DNA of 6,657 nucleotides from an uncultured Acetatifactor sp. (GCA_910584235.1 CAJTZD010000118.1:1-6657); one strand, 5' to 3'. Positions 1 to 5,221 are shown, numbered from the stretch's first letter. Numbers and translations: made by a program. The notes: generated from the letters alone by a model not told the origin.

Positions 1-70
1 AGGCTTTATGCGGCCTGTAGATACTTTTTGTGTTATGGAGCTGTCAAAGACCCGGGTTTGCATGAAAAAG

Positions 71-95
71 CCAGGAATGGTTGACTATTTCCTGG
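71..95. promoter_or_regulatory. Inverted repeat around the amylase -35 box (candidate operator)
   Basis: Arms CCAGGAA (71-77) and TTCCTGG (89-95) are perfect reverse complements separated by 11 bases. The -35 hexamer TTGACT (81-86) lies entirely inside the spacer. A repressor dimer bound here would cover the promoter, so a sugar-responsive repressor site is a reasonable inference. No regulator gene for it is visible in the window, and a 7-bp arm could arise by chance. Confidence 0.4.
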
Positions 96-109
96 ATTCC
101 ATTTATACT
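81..109 (+). promoter_or_regulatory. Sigma-A promoter for the GH13 gene
   Basis: TTGACT (81-86) and TATACT (104-109) are separated by exactly 17 bases, each one mismatch from the consensus. Transcription would begin near 116, giving a leader of about 100 nt before the ATG at 220. That leader contains the tandem hairpin elements described separately. Confidence 0.7.
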
Positions 110-124
110 AAAAAAGGAAATTGG

Positions 125-200
125 AAACTGCCGAAACAGCACAAATTGCCGCACGGCACAAACCGCCGCAAGCGGCATTAAACTGCCATAAACGGCAGTC
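125..200. repeat. Four tandem mini-palindromes in the amylase leader
   Basis: Four related units start at 125, 143, 160 and 180, each opening with AAA, then two pyrimidines, then GCC. Units two to four are compact hairpins: TGCCG-CA-CGGCA (147-158), GCCGC-AA-GCGGC (165-176) and ACTGCC-N6-GGCAGT (182-199). The first is weaker (CTG...CAG). The array ends 4 bases before the AGGAGG ribosome binding site at 205-210, so it would be transcribed into the 5' untranslated region. Related sequence occurs on the opposite strand at about 3450-3480, which suggests a dispersed repeat family rather than a gene-specific riboswitch. Confidence 0.6.
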
Positions 201-219
201 AGACAGGAGGTAATACGAC

Positions 220-2127
220 ATGGCATGGTATGATGAGGCAATCTTTTACCATATTTATCCCTTGGGGCTCACCGGAGCGCCCAAGGAGAATTCATACGGG
301 GAGCCGGTGCACAGACTGAACACTTTGATTCCCTGGATAGTCCACATAAAGGAGATCGGCTGCAACGCCGTCTACATCGGGCCTTTGTTCGAATCGGTGG
401 GCCATGGGTACGAGACCACGGACTACAAAAAGCTGGACAGCCGCCTGGGCACCAACGAAGATCTGACCAATTATGTGGCGGAATGCCATAGACAGGGGAT
501 CCGGGTCATTTTGGACGGCGTATTCAACCATACGGGGCGGGACTTCTTCGCTTTCCGGGACATCCGGGAGAAGCGGGAGAATTCTCCCTACAAGGACTGG
601 TACCGCAACGTGAACTTCTGGGGAAACAACCAGTACAATGACGGCTTCTCCTATGAGAACTGGGGCGGCTACGATCTGCTGGCCAAGCTGAACCAGTACA
701 ATCCTGCGGTGAGGGACTATATCTGCGATGTGGTGCGGTTCTGGGTGAAAGAATTCGACATCGACGGCATAAGGCTGGATGCGGCGGATGTGCTGGATTT
801 CGATTACATGAGGGCGCTTCGCCGGGTGGCGGACGAGGTGAAGCCGGAGTTCTGGCTCATGGGGGAGGTCATCCACGGTGACTACACCCGCTGGGTCAAT
901 GAGGGCACGCTGCACTCCGTTACCAATTACCACCTGCACAAGGCTCTGTACTCCGGGCACAACGACCACAATTACTTCGAGATCGCCCACACGGTGAAGC
1001 GGCTTTACGGAATGGGCGGCAATCGGCCGGACGGTCTGAAGCTGTACAATTTCGTGGACAATCATGACGTGGAACGGATTTATACAAAGCTGAACAACAA
1101 GGCCCATTTCGCGCCCGTGCACGTGCTGCTGTATACTCTGCCGGGCATACCATCAATTTATTATGGTTCGGAATTCGGCATAGAGGGAAAGAAAGAACGC
1201 TATTCGGACGACTCCCTGCGCCCCGCCCTCTCCCTGGCGGACTACCAAGACGCGCTGGAGAAGAATGCCTGCACGCGCCTGACCGCGGCTCTGGGCAAAG
1301 TGCGCCAGAAAGTAAAAGCGCTTTCCTATGGGGATTATCAGGAATTGCTGCTGACCAACCGTCAGTACGCTTTCTCCAGGAATTACAATGGAGAGTATGT
1401 CCTTGTCACGGTAAACAATGACGACAGCGATTATGTGATGACGTTGCCCGCGGGGAACGCGGCGGAATATATCGGCATGCTGACCGGCCAGAGGGTAAGC
1501 GTGGACGGGGGGCATATAGCCGTGAACGTAAAGGCGAATTCCGGAGAGATTTGGGTGCCGTCAAACGGGGATTGGACAAAGGATACGCCGGACAAAGCCC
1601 TGGAGGAAGAGGCTTCAAAGGAGGCAGCGGCGGAGAGACATGGGCAGACTGTCGCCAAAGACACAGCTCAGGGCGCCGGACAGAGCGGAGATGCTGGGGA
1701 AGCGGCACCTAAGATATCTCCGAATGCCGGACACAAAACACACGGCGAAGAAGCACAATGGCAGGAAGCGGCACAGGGAGGGAACCATGACGACATGGCC
1801 GAGGAAACCCGGTGCGGTTCTCCGACAATAGAATCTGTGCAGGAGGAACATGAAAATAAGGCGGCAGGTACGGAAAGCGGCATAGTTTCGGAGGCAGAGG
1901 GAAAGGCAGCCGCGGGATATACTACAGCTCCCGGGCCGGCAGACGGAGCGGCTGTGGCGCAGGAGGCCCTGAAAAAGGTGTTTGAAGAGGGAAAGATCGC
2001 CGGACTCCAGGAGGCAATCCTGGCCATCATGGAAAAGAACGGCCCTGTCACTGATCAGATGCGCAGGGATGTGACGGAGAATGTGTACCATGACTCTCTG
2101 ATTACATGGGTCAAGAGCTTCCGCTAA
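220..2127 (+). CDS. GH13 alpha-amylase-family glycoside hydrolase with a C-terminal tail
   Basis: Probable cytoplasmic alpha-glucan hydrolase (neopullulanase, cyclomaltodextrinase or maltodextrin type) of 635 residues. All four GH13 signature regions are present: DGVFNH (99-104), GIRLDAAD with nucleophile Asp187 and invariant Arg185, GEVIHG with acid/base Glu216, and FVDNHD with Asp283. A domain-C-like beta region runs to about 446. There is no signal peptide, so any substrate is presumably an imported oligosaccharide. Residues about 455-578 form a low-complexity linker rich in Ala, Glu and Gly. Residues about 580-635 form a predicted helical tail that is not part of the normal family, whose members of this short type are usually about 440 residues. 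The start is supported by AGGAGG at 205-210, 9 bases upstream. A terminator follows, so the gene is probably transcribed alone. The GH13 assignment is firm; the exact substrate cannot be read from the sequence. Confidence 0.93.
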   Translation: MAWYDEAIFYHIYPLGLTGAPKENSYGEPVHRLNTLIPWIVHIKEIGCNAVYIGPLFESVGHGYETTDYKKLDSRLGTNEDLTNYVAECHRQGIRVILDGVFNHTGRDFFAFRDIREKRENSPYKDWYRNVNFWGNNQYNDGFSYENWGGYDLLAKLNQYNPAVRDYICDVVRFWVKEFDIDGIRLDAADVLDFDYMRALRRVADEVKPEFWLMGEVIHGDYTRWVNEGTLHSVTNYHLHKALYSGHNDHNYFEIAHTVKRLYGMGGNRPDGLKLYNFVDNHDVERIYTKLNNKAHFAPVHVLLYTLPGIPSIYYGSEFGIEGKKERYSDDSLRPALSLADYQDALEKNACTRLTAALGKVRQKVKALSYGDYQELLLTNRQYAFSRNYNGEYVLVTVNNDDSDYVMTLPAGNAAEYIGMLTGQRVSVDGGHIAVNVKANSGEIWVPSNGDWTKDTPDKALEEEASKEAAAERHGQTVAKDTAQGAGQSGDAGEAAPKISPNAGHKTHGEEAQWQEAAQGGNHDDMAEETRCGSPTIESVQEEHENKAAGTESGIVSEAEGKAAAGYTTAPGPADGAAVAQEALKKVFEEGKIAGLQEAILAIMEKNGPVTDQMRRDVTENVYHDSLITWVKSFR

Positions 2128-2145
2128 AAAGGAACAGGAAAAGCG

Positions 2146-2186
2146 CCAAAAGGCAGATACCCGTAAGGATCTGCCTTTTGGATTTT
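2146..2186 (+). terminator. Intrinsic terminator of the GH13 gene
   Basis: A perfect 13-bp stem (2146-2158 with 2169-2181) and a 10-base loop are followed by ATTTT. It begins 19 bases after the stop codon. The stem ends in matching A and T runs, so it could also work on the minus strand. Confidence 0.8.
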
Positions 2187-2216
2187 GCCCGGGTATTCCC
2201 ATGTCCCTATTTGGCT

Positions 2217-2297
2217 CCTTTCCATATATTGCCGCAGCGTCAGTGGCCGGTCCGCCCGGATGATATCGTATCCCGTCTTTAAAAGCCCCGTCCATGA
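2217..2297 (-). pseudogene. Possible remnant of a glycerophosphodiester phosphodiesterase C-terminus
   Basis: In one minus-strand frame this stretch reads as protein-like sequence containing GYDIIRADRPLTLRQYME. That resembles the end of GDPD-family enzymes, where a Gly-x-Asp-Ile-Ile-x-x-Asp-x-Pro-x-x-Leu-x-x-Tyr-Leu pattern is common. Third codon positions are mostly G or C, as in neighbouring genes. No start codon, ribosome site or upstream catalytic part (HRG motif) is present, and the frame runs on through the amylase terminator before stopping at 2126. If real, it is a decayed fragment. The similarity is from memory and short, so chance is possible. Apart from this and the flanking terminator and promoter, I see nothing in 2187-2363. 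Confidence 0.25.
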
Positions 2298-2363
2298 TGG
2301 CCTCTTGACACCCGCGGGAATTGCATAAGAAAAGGGAAGCAGCAGAAAAGTGTCCGGCAGCCA

Positions 2364-2393
2364 TTGACAAGGAAAGCGAAATTGTGATATAGT
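2364..2393 (+). promoter_or_regulatory. Sigma-A promoter of the metal exporter gene
   Basis: A perfect -35 TTGACA (2364-2369) is followed after 18 bases by TATAGT (2388-2393), preceded by TG at 2385-2386 as in extended -10 promoters. Transcription would start near 2400. The -10 box lies inside the left arm of the large palindrome at 2387-2433, so binding of a protein there would directly block RNA polymerase. Confidence 0.75.
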
Positions 2394-2433
2394 TCCAGAT
2401 GCAAATGAGTCGCATTTGCATCTGGAACTATAT
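2387..2433. promoter_or_regulatory. Perfect palindrome with 21-bp arms over the exporter promoter (candidate Fur-family operator)
   Basis: Bases 2387-2407 and 2413-2433 are exact reverse complements around a 5-base centre (AGTCG). The core GCAAATGAGTCGCATTTGC resembles Fur-family operators, which are AT-rich palindromes with AATGA/TCATT-like half sites. Because the predicted start of transcription (about 2400) falls within the left arm, only the inner 7 bp could form an RNA hairpin. The full symmetry therefore exists only in DNA, which favours an operator over an RNA element or terminator. No T-run follows the right arm. The Fur-type regulator encoded at 3618-4157 is the obvious candidate binder (inference). 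Confidence 0.65.
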
Positions 2434-2434
2434 G

Positions 2435-2464
2435 CTTTCGGCTCCGTACATAGGGAGCCGGAGG
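2435..2464 (+). promoter_or_regulatory. Stem-loop in the exporter mRNA leader
   Basis: CGGCTCC (2439-2445) and GGAGCCG (2454-2460) pair around an 8-base loop. In RNA the stem extends with G-U and Watson-Crick pairs to 2435/2464, about 11 bp. It lies between the palindrome and the ribosome site and sequesters a GGAGGG stretch (2460-2465) in its 3' arm. It has no T-run, so it is not a classical terminator. I do not recognise it as a known manganese or other metal riboswitch. Confidence 0.4.
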
Positions 2465-2483
2465 GACATTTGCGGAAAGGTTG

Positions 2484-3386
2484 ATGAATGGAATGCTGCA
2501 TATAATAGAAGACGCCCTCATAGACAGTATAAAGCTTGTGCCCTTTTTGTTTCTGACCTACCTTGCGATGGAGTACCTGGAGCACAAGACAGGGGAGCAT
2601 GCCAGGAAACTGATCCGGCGGCCGGGAGCAGAGGACACCGGGCATACCGGACATAGACGCTCTTTAAGGAGCCTTGCCGCGCCTGTCATCGGCGGACTTT
2701 TGGGGGCTGTGCCTCAGTGCGGCTTCTCCGCCGCAGCCTCTAATCTGTATGCAGGGCGGGTCATTACCCTGGGCACCCTGATGGCAATCTACCTGTCCAC
2801 CTCAGACGAGATGCTGCCCATTCTCATTTCCGAGCAGGCGCCTGTAACCATGATTTTGAAGATTTTGGCGGGGAAAGCCGTCATCGGCATGGCGGCAGGG
2901 CTTGCCATCGATCTGCTGCGACGCGGGAGAGACGGAGGCAGAAAACCCGGCGGCATCCATGACATGTGTGAGCAGGAGCACTGCCACTGCGAGAATGGCA
3001 TCCTGCGCTCCGCTCTGTCCCACACAGTAAAAATCGCGTTCTTCATCCTGGCGGTGAACCTGGGGCTGAATGCCGTCCTGCATTTTCTGGGGGAGGACGC
3101 GCTGGGGACATTGATCTTGAACAGGCCTTTTGCGGGGCCGGTGCTGGCGGGGCTGGTGGGACTGATACCAAACTGCGCCGGCTCCGTGGTGATCACCCAA
3201 CTGTACCTGGCCGGCTCCATGGGGCTGGGGGCCGCCATGGCAGGGCTGCTGGTTGGTTCGGGCGTAGGGGTGCTGGTGCTGTTTCGGGTGAACCACGACA
3301 GGCGGGAGAATCTGAAGATACTGGGGCTGCTGTACGCCATCGGCGTGGCGGCGGGTATTGGGATGGAGTGGATTGGAATCGCGTGA
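2484..3386 (+). CDS. Putative heavy-metal exporter, ArsP_2 type (putative manganese transporter / arsenic efflux protein)
   Basis: Polytopic inner-membrane protein of 300 residues, about eight to ten membrane segments. Two related halves carry matching short motifs: PQCGFS (77-82) followed by STSDE (105-109), and PNCAGS (229-234). This pattern is typical of the ArsP_2 family, annotated as arsenic efflux proteins or putative manganese transporters. Between the halves lies a hydrophilic loop with clustered Cys and His (H159, C162, H166, C167, H168, C169), a likely metal-binding site. The start is uncertain: GGAAAGG (2474-2480) lies 3 bases before the ATG at 2484 and 12 before the ATG at 2493 (giving MLHIIEDAL...); a TTG at 2481 is also in frame. 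The strong promoter and palindrome upstream, and the Fur-like regulator downstream on the same strand, support a role in metal homeostasis. The transported ion is not determined. Confidence 0.82.
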   Translation: MNGMLHIIEDALIDSIKLVPFLFLTYLAMEYLEHKTGEHARKLIRRPGAEDTGHTGHRRSLRSLAAPVIGGLLGAVPQCGFSAAASNLYAGRVITLGTLMAIYLSTSDEMLPILISEQAPVTMILKILAGKAVIGMAAGLAIDLLRRGRDGGRKPGGIHDMCEQEHCHCENGILRSALSHTVKIAFFILAVNLGLNAVLHFLGEDALGTLILNRPFAGPVLAGLVGLIPNCAGSVVITQLYLAGSMGLGAAMAGLLVGSGVGVLVLFRVNHDRRENLKILGLLYAIGVAAGIGMEWIGIA

Positions 3387-3387
3387 A

Positions 3388-3412
3388 TCCGTTCCCCTTG
3401 CACGGAGATTTT
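3388..3412 (+). terminator. Weak stem-loop just after the exporter gene
   Basis: TCCGT (3388-3392) pairs with ACGGA (3402-3406), followed by GATTTT. The stem is only 5 bp and the loop 9 bases, so it is at most a weak terminator. Read-through into the downstream regulator gene remains possible. Confidence 0.2.
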
Positions 3413-3480
3413 GCCGGGCGTTTTGTGCCGTTTGTTTGGTGGGAGAATTTTGCACCGCTTGCAGGCCGGTTTGGCAATTT
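3409..3480. repeat. Intergenic repeat cluster of the TTTGTGCCGT family
   Basis: Read on the minus strand, this stretch resembles the amylase-leader array. Both contain AAATTGCC followed by AAACCG and then a GCAAGCGG block. On the plus strand it holds TTTGTGCCGTT (3422-3432), repeated at 4322-4332. The 12-mer GGCCGGTTTGGC at 3464-3475 occurs again at 3571-3582. The cluster occupies much of the 231-base gap between the exporter and regulator genes. Confidence 0.5.
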
Positions 3481-3570
3481 ATAGAGAAGTGGGAGAGTAT
3501 ACGGATATCTAAAATCCAGAGAACCCCTTAGCGGACGGTAAACGCGATTGTATCGGATAAGGTTTTTGAC

Positions 3571-3582
3571 GGCCGGTTTGGC
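3571..3582. repeat. Second copy of the GGCCGGTTTGGC 12-mer
   Basis: Exact direct repeat of 3464-3475, in the same intergenic gap 107 bases downstream and 36 bases before the regulator start codon. It may be another fragment of the dispersed repeat family, or part of a binding site for the regulator. I found no convincing promoter for the regulator gene around it. Confidence 0.45.
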
Positions 3583-3617
3583 GGTATGAACCGTGGAGAG
3601 GGAATAGGAGGAGAGGA

Positions 3618-4157
3618 ATGAATAAAAAACGGAAGATTCCCGTCCAGGCTCTGCCCTACGGGGACTGCGGAAAGGAGATGTCCTATCCACAGGGGCTGAA
3701 GTGGACGAAGCAGCGGAAGAGCGCGTACAAGGTGCTCTGGGAGACGGCAGAGCCCCTAAGCGCCATACAGATTTACCAGCGGATGTTGGGGCTTGGGAAC
3801 GATGGGGATAATAGGGACAATGAAGATGATGAAGACAGCAATGGCCGCAGAAGCGGCGGGGAATATGCCGTGTCAACGGTTTACCGTATACTGGCTGTCT
3901 TTGAGGAAAAGGGTCTGGTGGAAAAAAGCACATGGATGGAAGACGGTACCGCAGTTTACAGCCTGAACCGGGGAGGCCATACCCACTACGCGGTGTGCCT
4001 GAAATGCCGGAGCAGGATTCCTTTGCAGAACTGCCCTTTCAGCCACATCCACCTGGAAGAAAGGATGGGAGATTTCACGGTCACGGGCCATAAGCTGGAG
4101 CTATACGGGTACTGTGGAAAGTGCAGAGAAAGGCAGCGGGACTGGGCGAAGTGCTGA
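3618..4157 (+). CDS. Fur-family metal-responsive transcriptional regulator
   Basis: DNA-binding regulator of the Fur/Zur/PerR family, 179 residues against roughly 140-150 for most members. The winged-helix region starts at TKQR (30-33) and includes the recognition segment VSTVYRILAVFEEKGLV (85-101). The C-terminal half has the HTHYAVCLKC signature (121-130) and YGYCGKC (163-169), so Cys127, Cys130, Cys166 and Cys169 form a probable structural zinc site. His121, His123, His143, His145 and His158 are candidate regulatory metal ligands. The extra length is an N-terminal extension of about 25 residues and an acidic insertion (about 60-82) between the helix ending QIYQRML and the recognition helix. 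AGGAGG at 3606-3611 lies 6 bases upstream of the ATG. Its location after the exporter gene suggests that it controls that gene. The metal sensed (Fe, Zn, Mn or peroxide) cannot be told from sequence. Confidence 0.9.
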   Translation: MNKKRKIPVQALPYGDCGKEMSYPQGLKWTKQRKSAYKVLWETAEPLSAIQIYQRMLGLGNDGDNRDNEDDEDSNGRRSGGEYAVSTVYRILAVFEEKGLVEKSTWMEDGTAVYSLNRGGHTHYAVCLKCRSRIPLQNCPFSHIHLEERMGDFTVTGHKLELYGYCGKCRERQRDWAKC

Positions 4158-4258
4158 TCAGCCCCACGATTGCGGCATTGCCCTCAGACATTTCTGAAAG
4201 AAAAAAACCGTTGGCATATATGAAAAAATTAAAAAAAGCAGCCCAAATAAGTGCGTAA

Positions 4259-4299
4259 AGAACTTCTAAGCGGCCGAAGTACGCCCGCTTAGAAGTTCT
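4259..4299. terminator. Large inverted repeat between convergent genes (probable bidirectional terminator)
   Basis: A perfect 15-bp stem (4259-4273 with 4285-4299) encloses an 11-base loop, and the pairing continues imperfectly outward (GTGCGTAA with TTACAC). It sits between the 3' ends of the plus-strand regulator and minus-strand SDR genes, where a shared terminator is expected. The flanking T-runs are short (TTCTTT on the minus strand, CTTTT some way off on the plus strand), so it is not textbook. Confidence 0.5.
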
Positions 4300-4324
4300 A
4301 AGTTACACTTTTCACGGATTGTTT

Positions 4325-4359
4325 GTGCCGTTAAGAACGGCACTGACGCCGCAGACGGC
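4325..4359. repeat. Pair of GCCG/CGGC palindromes after the SDR gene
   Basis: GTGCCGTT-AAG-AACGGCAC (4325-4343) is a perfect 8-bp hairpin, and GCCG-N4-CGGC (4348-4359) follows immediately. Neither has a T-run on either strand. They share the TTTGTGCCGT core and the GCCG...CGGC architecture with the amylase-leader array, so I group them with that repeat family. Confidence 0.5.
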
Positions 4360-4376
4360 ATGACGGGAAGAGGCCC

Positions 4377-5177
4377 TTACGGCCGAAGTCCCATGCCGCC
4401 CTCTAAGGTAAGGGTCTCGCCGGTGAGGTATTTGAAGTCCGGGGAAGCCAGCTGCACGCAGACCCGGCCGATCTCCAGCTCGGAATCGCCGTAATGTCCT
4501 GCGGGAGGCATTTTCACATTTGCCTTGAAAGCGTCCGGATAAGCTTTCTCAAAGTTTTCAAGCTGCGCCGTCCAGGCCAGAGGGCAGATGATGTTCACAT
4601 TGATGCCGTCCTTTGCCCACTCCGTGGCGGCCACCCTGGTCAGCCCGCGGATGCCCTCTTTTGCGGCAGCGTAAGCGCACTGACCGAAATTGCCGAAAAG
4701 TCCCGCGCCGGAGGCGAAATTGATGACGCTGCCCTTTGTCTGTGCCAGATGGGGGTAGCAGGCTTTCATATAATAGAACGCCGCGTAAAGTCCGGAGTAA
4801 AGCGCCAGATTGAACTGATCCGTGGTGTGCTCCGAAAGCGGCACGCCGGAAGCGGAAGCCTGTGCATTGTTGATCAGCACGTCGATTCTGCCGAACTTCT
4901 CCATGGTCTGCCGCACCACTTCTCCCACCACCGCCTCATTGTCCGCGCCCGCGTTTACGTCCGCCTGTACGATGAGCACCTGAATGCCGTAGAGCCGCTC
5001 CAGCTCCTCTTTCGCGTCTTCCAGCTTTTTCACATTGCGGCCGGTGATGACCAGGTTCGCACCCTCTTTCGCATATGCGGTGGCGATACCGTAGCCGATG
5101 GAACCGCAGCGCCCGTCGCTTAATACCGCCCGGCCCGCGCCTGTGATGATTGCCGTCTTACCAGTCAGAAAACCCAT
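4377..5177 (-). CDS. SDR-family NAD(P)-dependent oxidoreductase
   Basis: Short-chain dehydrogenase/reductase, 266 residues, a cytoplasmic Rossmann-fold enzyme that reduces or oxidises a carbonyl/alcohol using NAD(P)H. Visible motifs are an N-terminal nucleotide-binding loop beginning TGAGR (12-16), NNAQ (103-106) in place of the usual NNAG, catalytic Ser156 and the YAAAK pair Tyr169/Lys173. Arg47 just after the second strand (ITGRN) hints at NADP(H). Two oddities are visible. The glycine-rich loop is lengthened, so the GSIGYG part (25-30) lies about eight residues further on than in classical SDRs. The Asn usually found three residues before Gly in the N-x-x-G motif appears to be Leu126 (LYSG). 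AGGAGG lies 8 bases upstream of the start (5186-5191, minus strand), and a strong promoter precedes it. The gene is alone on its strand. The substrate is unknown; a 3-oxoacyl, sugar or steroid substrate cannot be distinguished. Confidence 0.88.
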   Translation of the reverse strand: MGFLTGKTAIITGAGRAVLSDGRCGSIGYGIATAYAKEGANLVITGRNVKKLEDAKEELERLYGIQVLIVQADVNAGADNEAVVGEVVRQTMEKFGRIDVLINNAQASASGVPLSEHTTDQFNLALYSGLYAAFYYMKACYPHLAQTKGSVINFASGAGLFGNFGQCAYAAAKEGIRGLTRVAATEWAKDGINVNIICPLAWTAQLENFEKAYPDAFKANVKMPPAGHYGDSELEIGRVCVQLASPDFKYLTGETLTLEGGMGLRP

Positions 5178-5221
5178 GATTGATACCTCCTATTCAAAAA
5201 TAATGGAAAATTTCTACAGAT

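Noticed and set aside
19..47. Minus-strand TTGACA (47-42) with a possible -10 17 bases away, suggesting a divergent promoter
   Set aside because: The -10 candidate (GTATCT) is poor and no minus-strand gene is visible upstream.
1..84. Open frame on the plus strand from the window edge (RLYAACRYFLCYGAV... to TGA at 82-84), possibly the end of an upstream gene
   Set aside because: Only 27 residues are visible, none recognisable, and the frame runs into the amylase -35 box. It cannot be told from chance without upstream sequence.
125..200. CRISPR-like array in the amylase leader
   Set aside because: The repeats are degenerate, only 17-20 bases apart and self-complementary, without unique spacers or cas genes.
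211..219. TAATACGAC, identical to the start of the phage T7 promoter
   Set aside because: Only 9 bases match, and the rest of the T7 promoter is absent. It is simply the spacer between ribosome site and start codon.
292..1122. Long minus-strand open frame of 276 residues opposite the amylase
   Set aside because: It is an antisense shadow of the GC-rich amylase gene, has no recognisable motifs, and the opposite frame carries all GH13 catalytic motifs.
2789..3455. Two long minus-strand frames opposite the exporter
   Set aside because: They have Pro/Ser/Gln-rich sequence without domain character, and the plus strand encodes a clear membrane protein.
4271..4389. CGGCCGAAGT present at 4271-4280 and 4380-4389
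   Set aside because: One copy lies in the SDR coding end and the other in a hairpin loop. A single 10-mer pair without further similarity is probably coincidence.
4494..5123. Plus-strand frame of 209 residues opposite the SDR
   Set aside because: It is antisense to a complete SDR with intact Ser-Tyr-Lys motif, and has no ribosome site or known domain.
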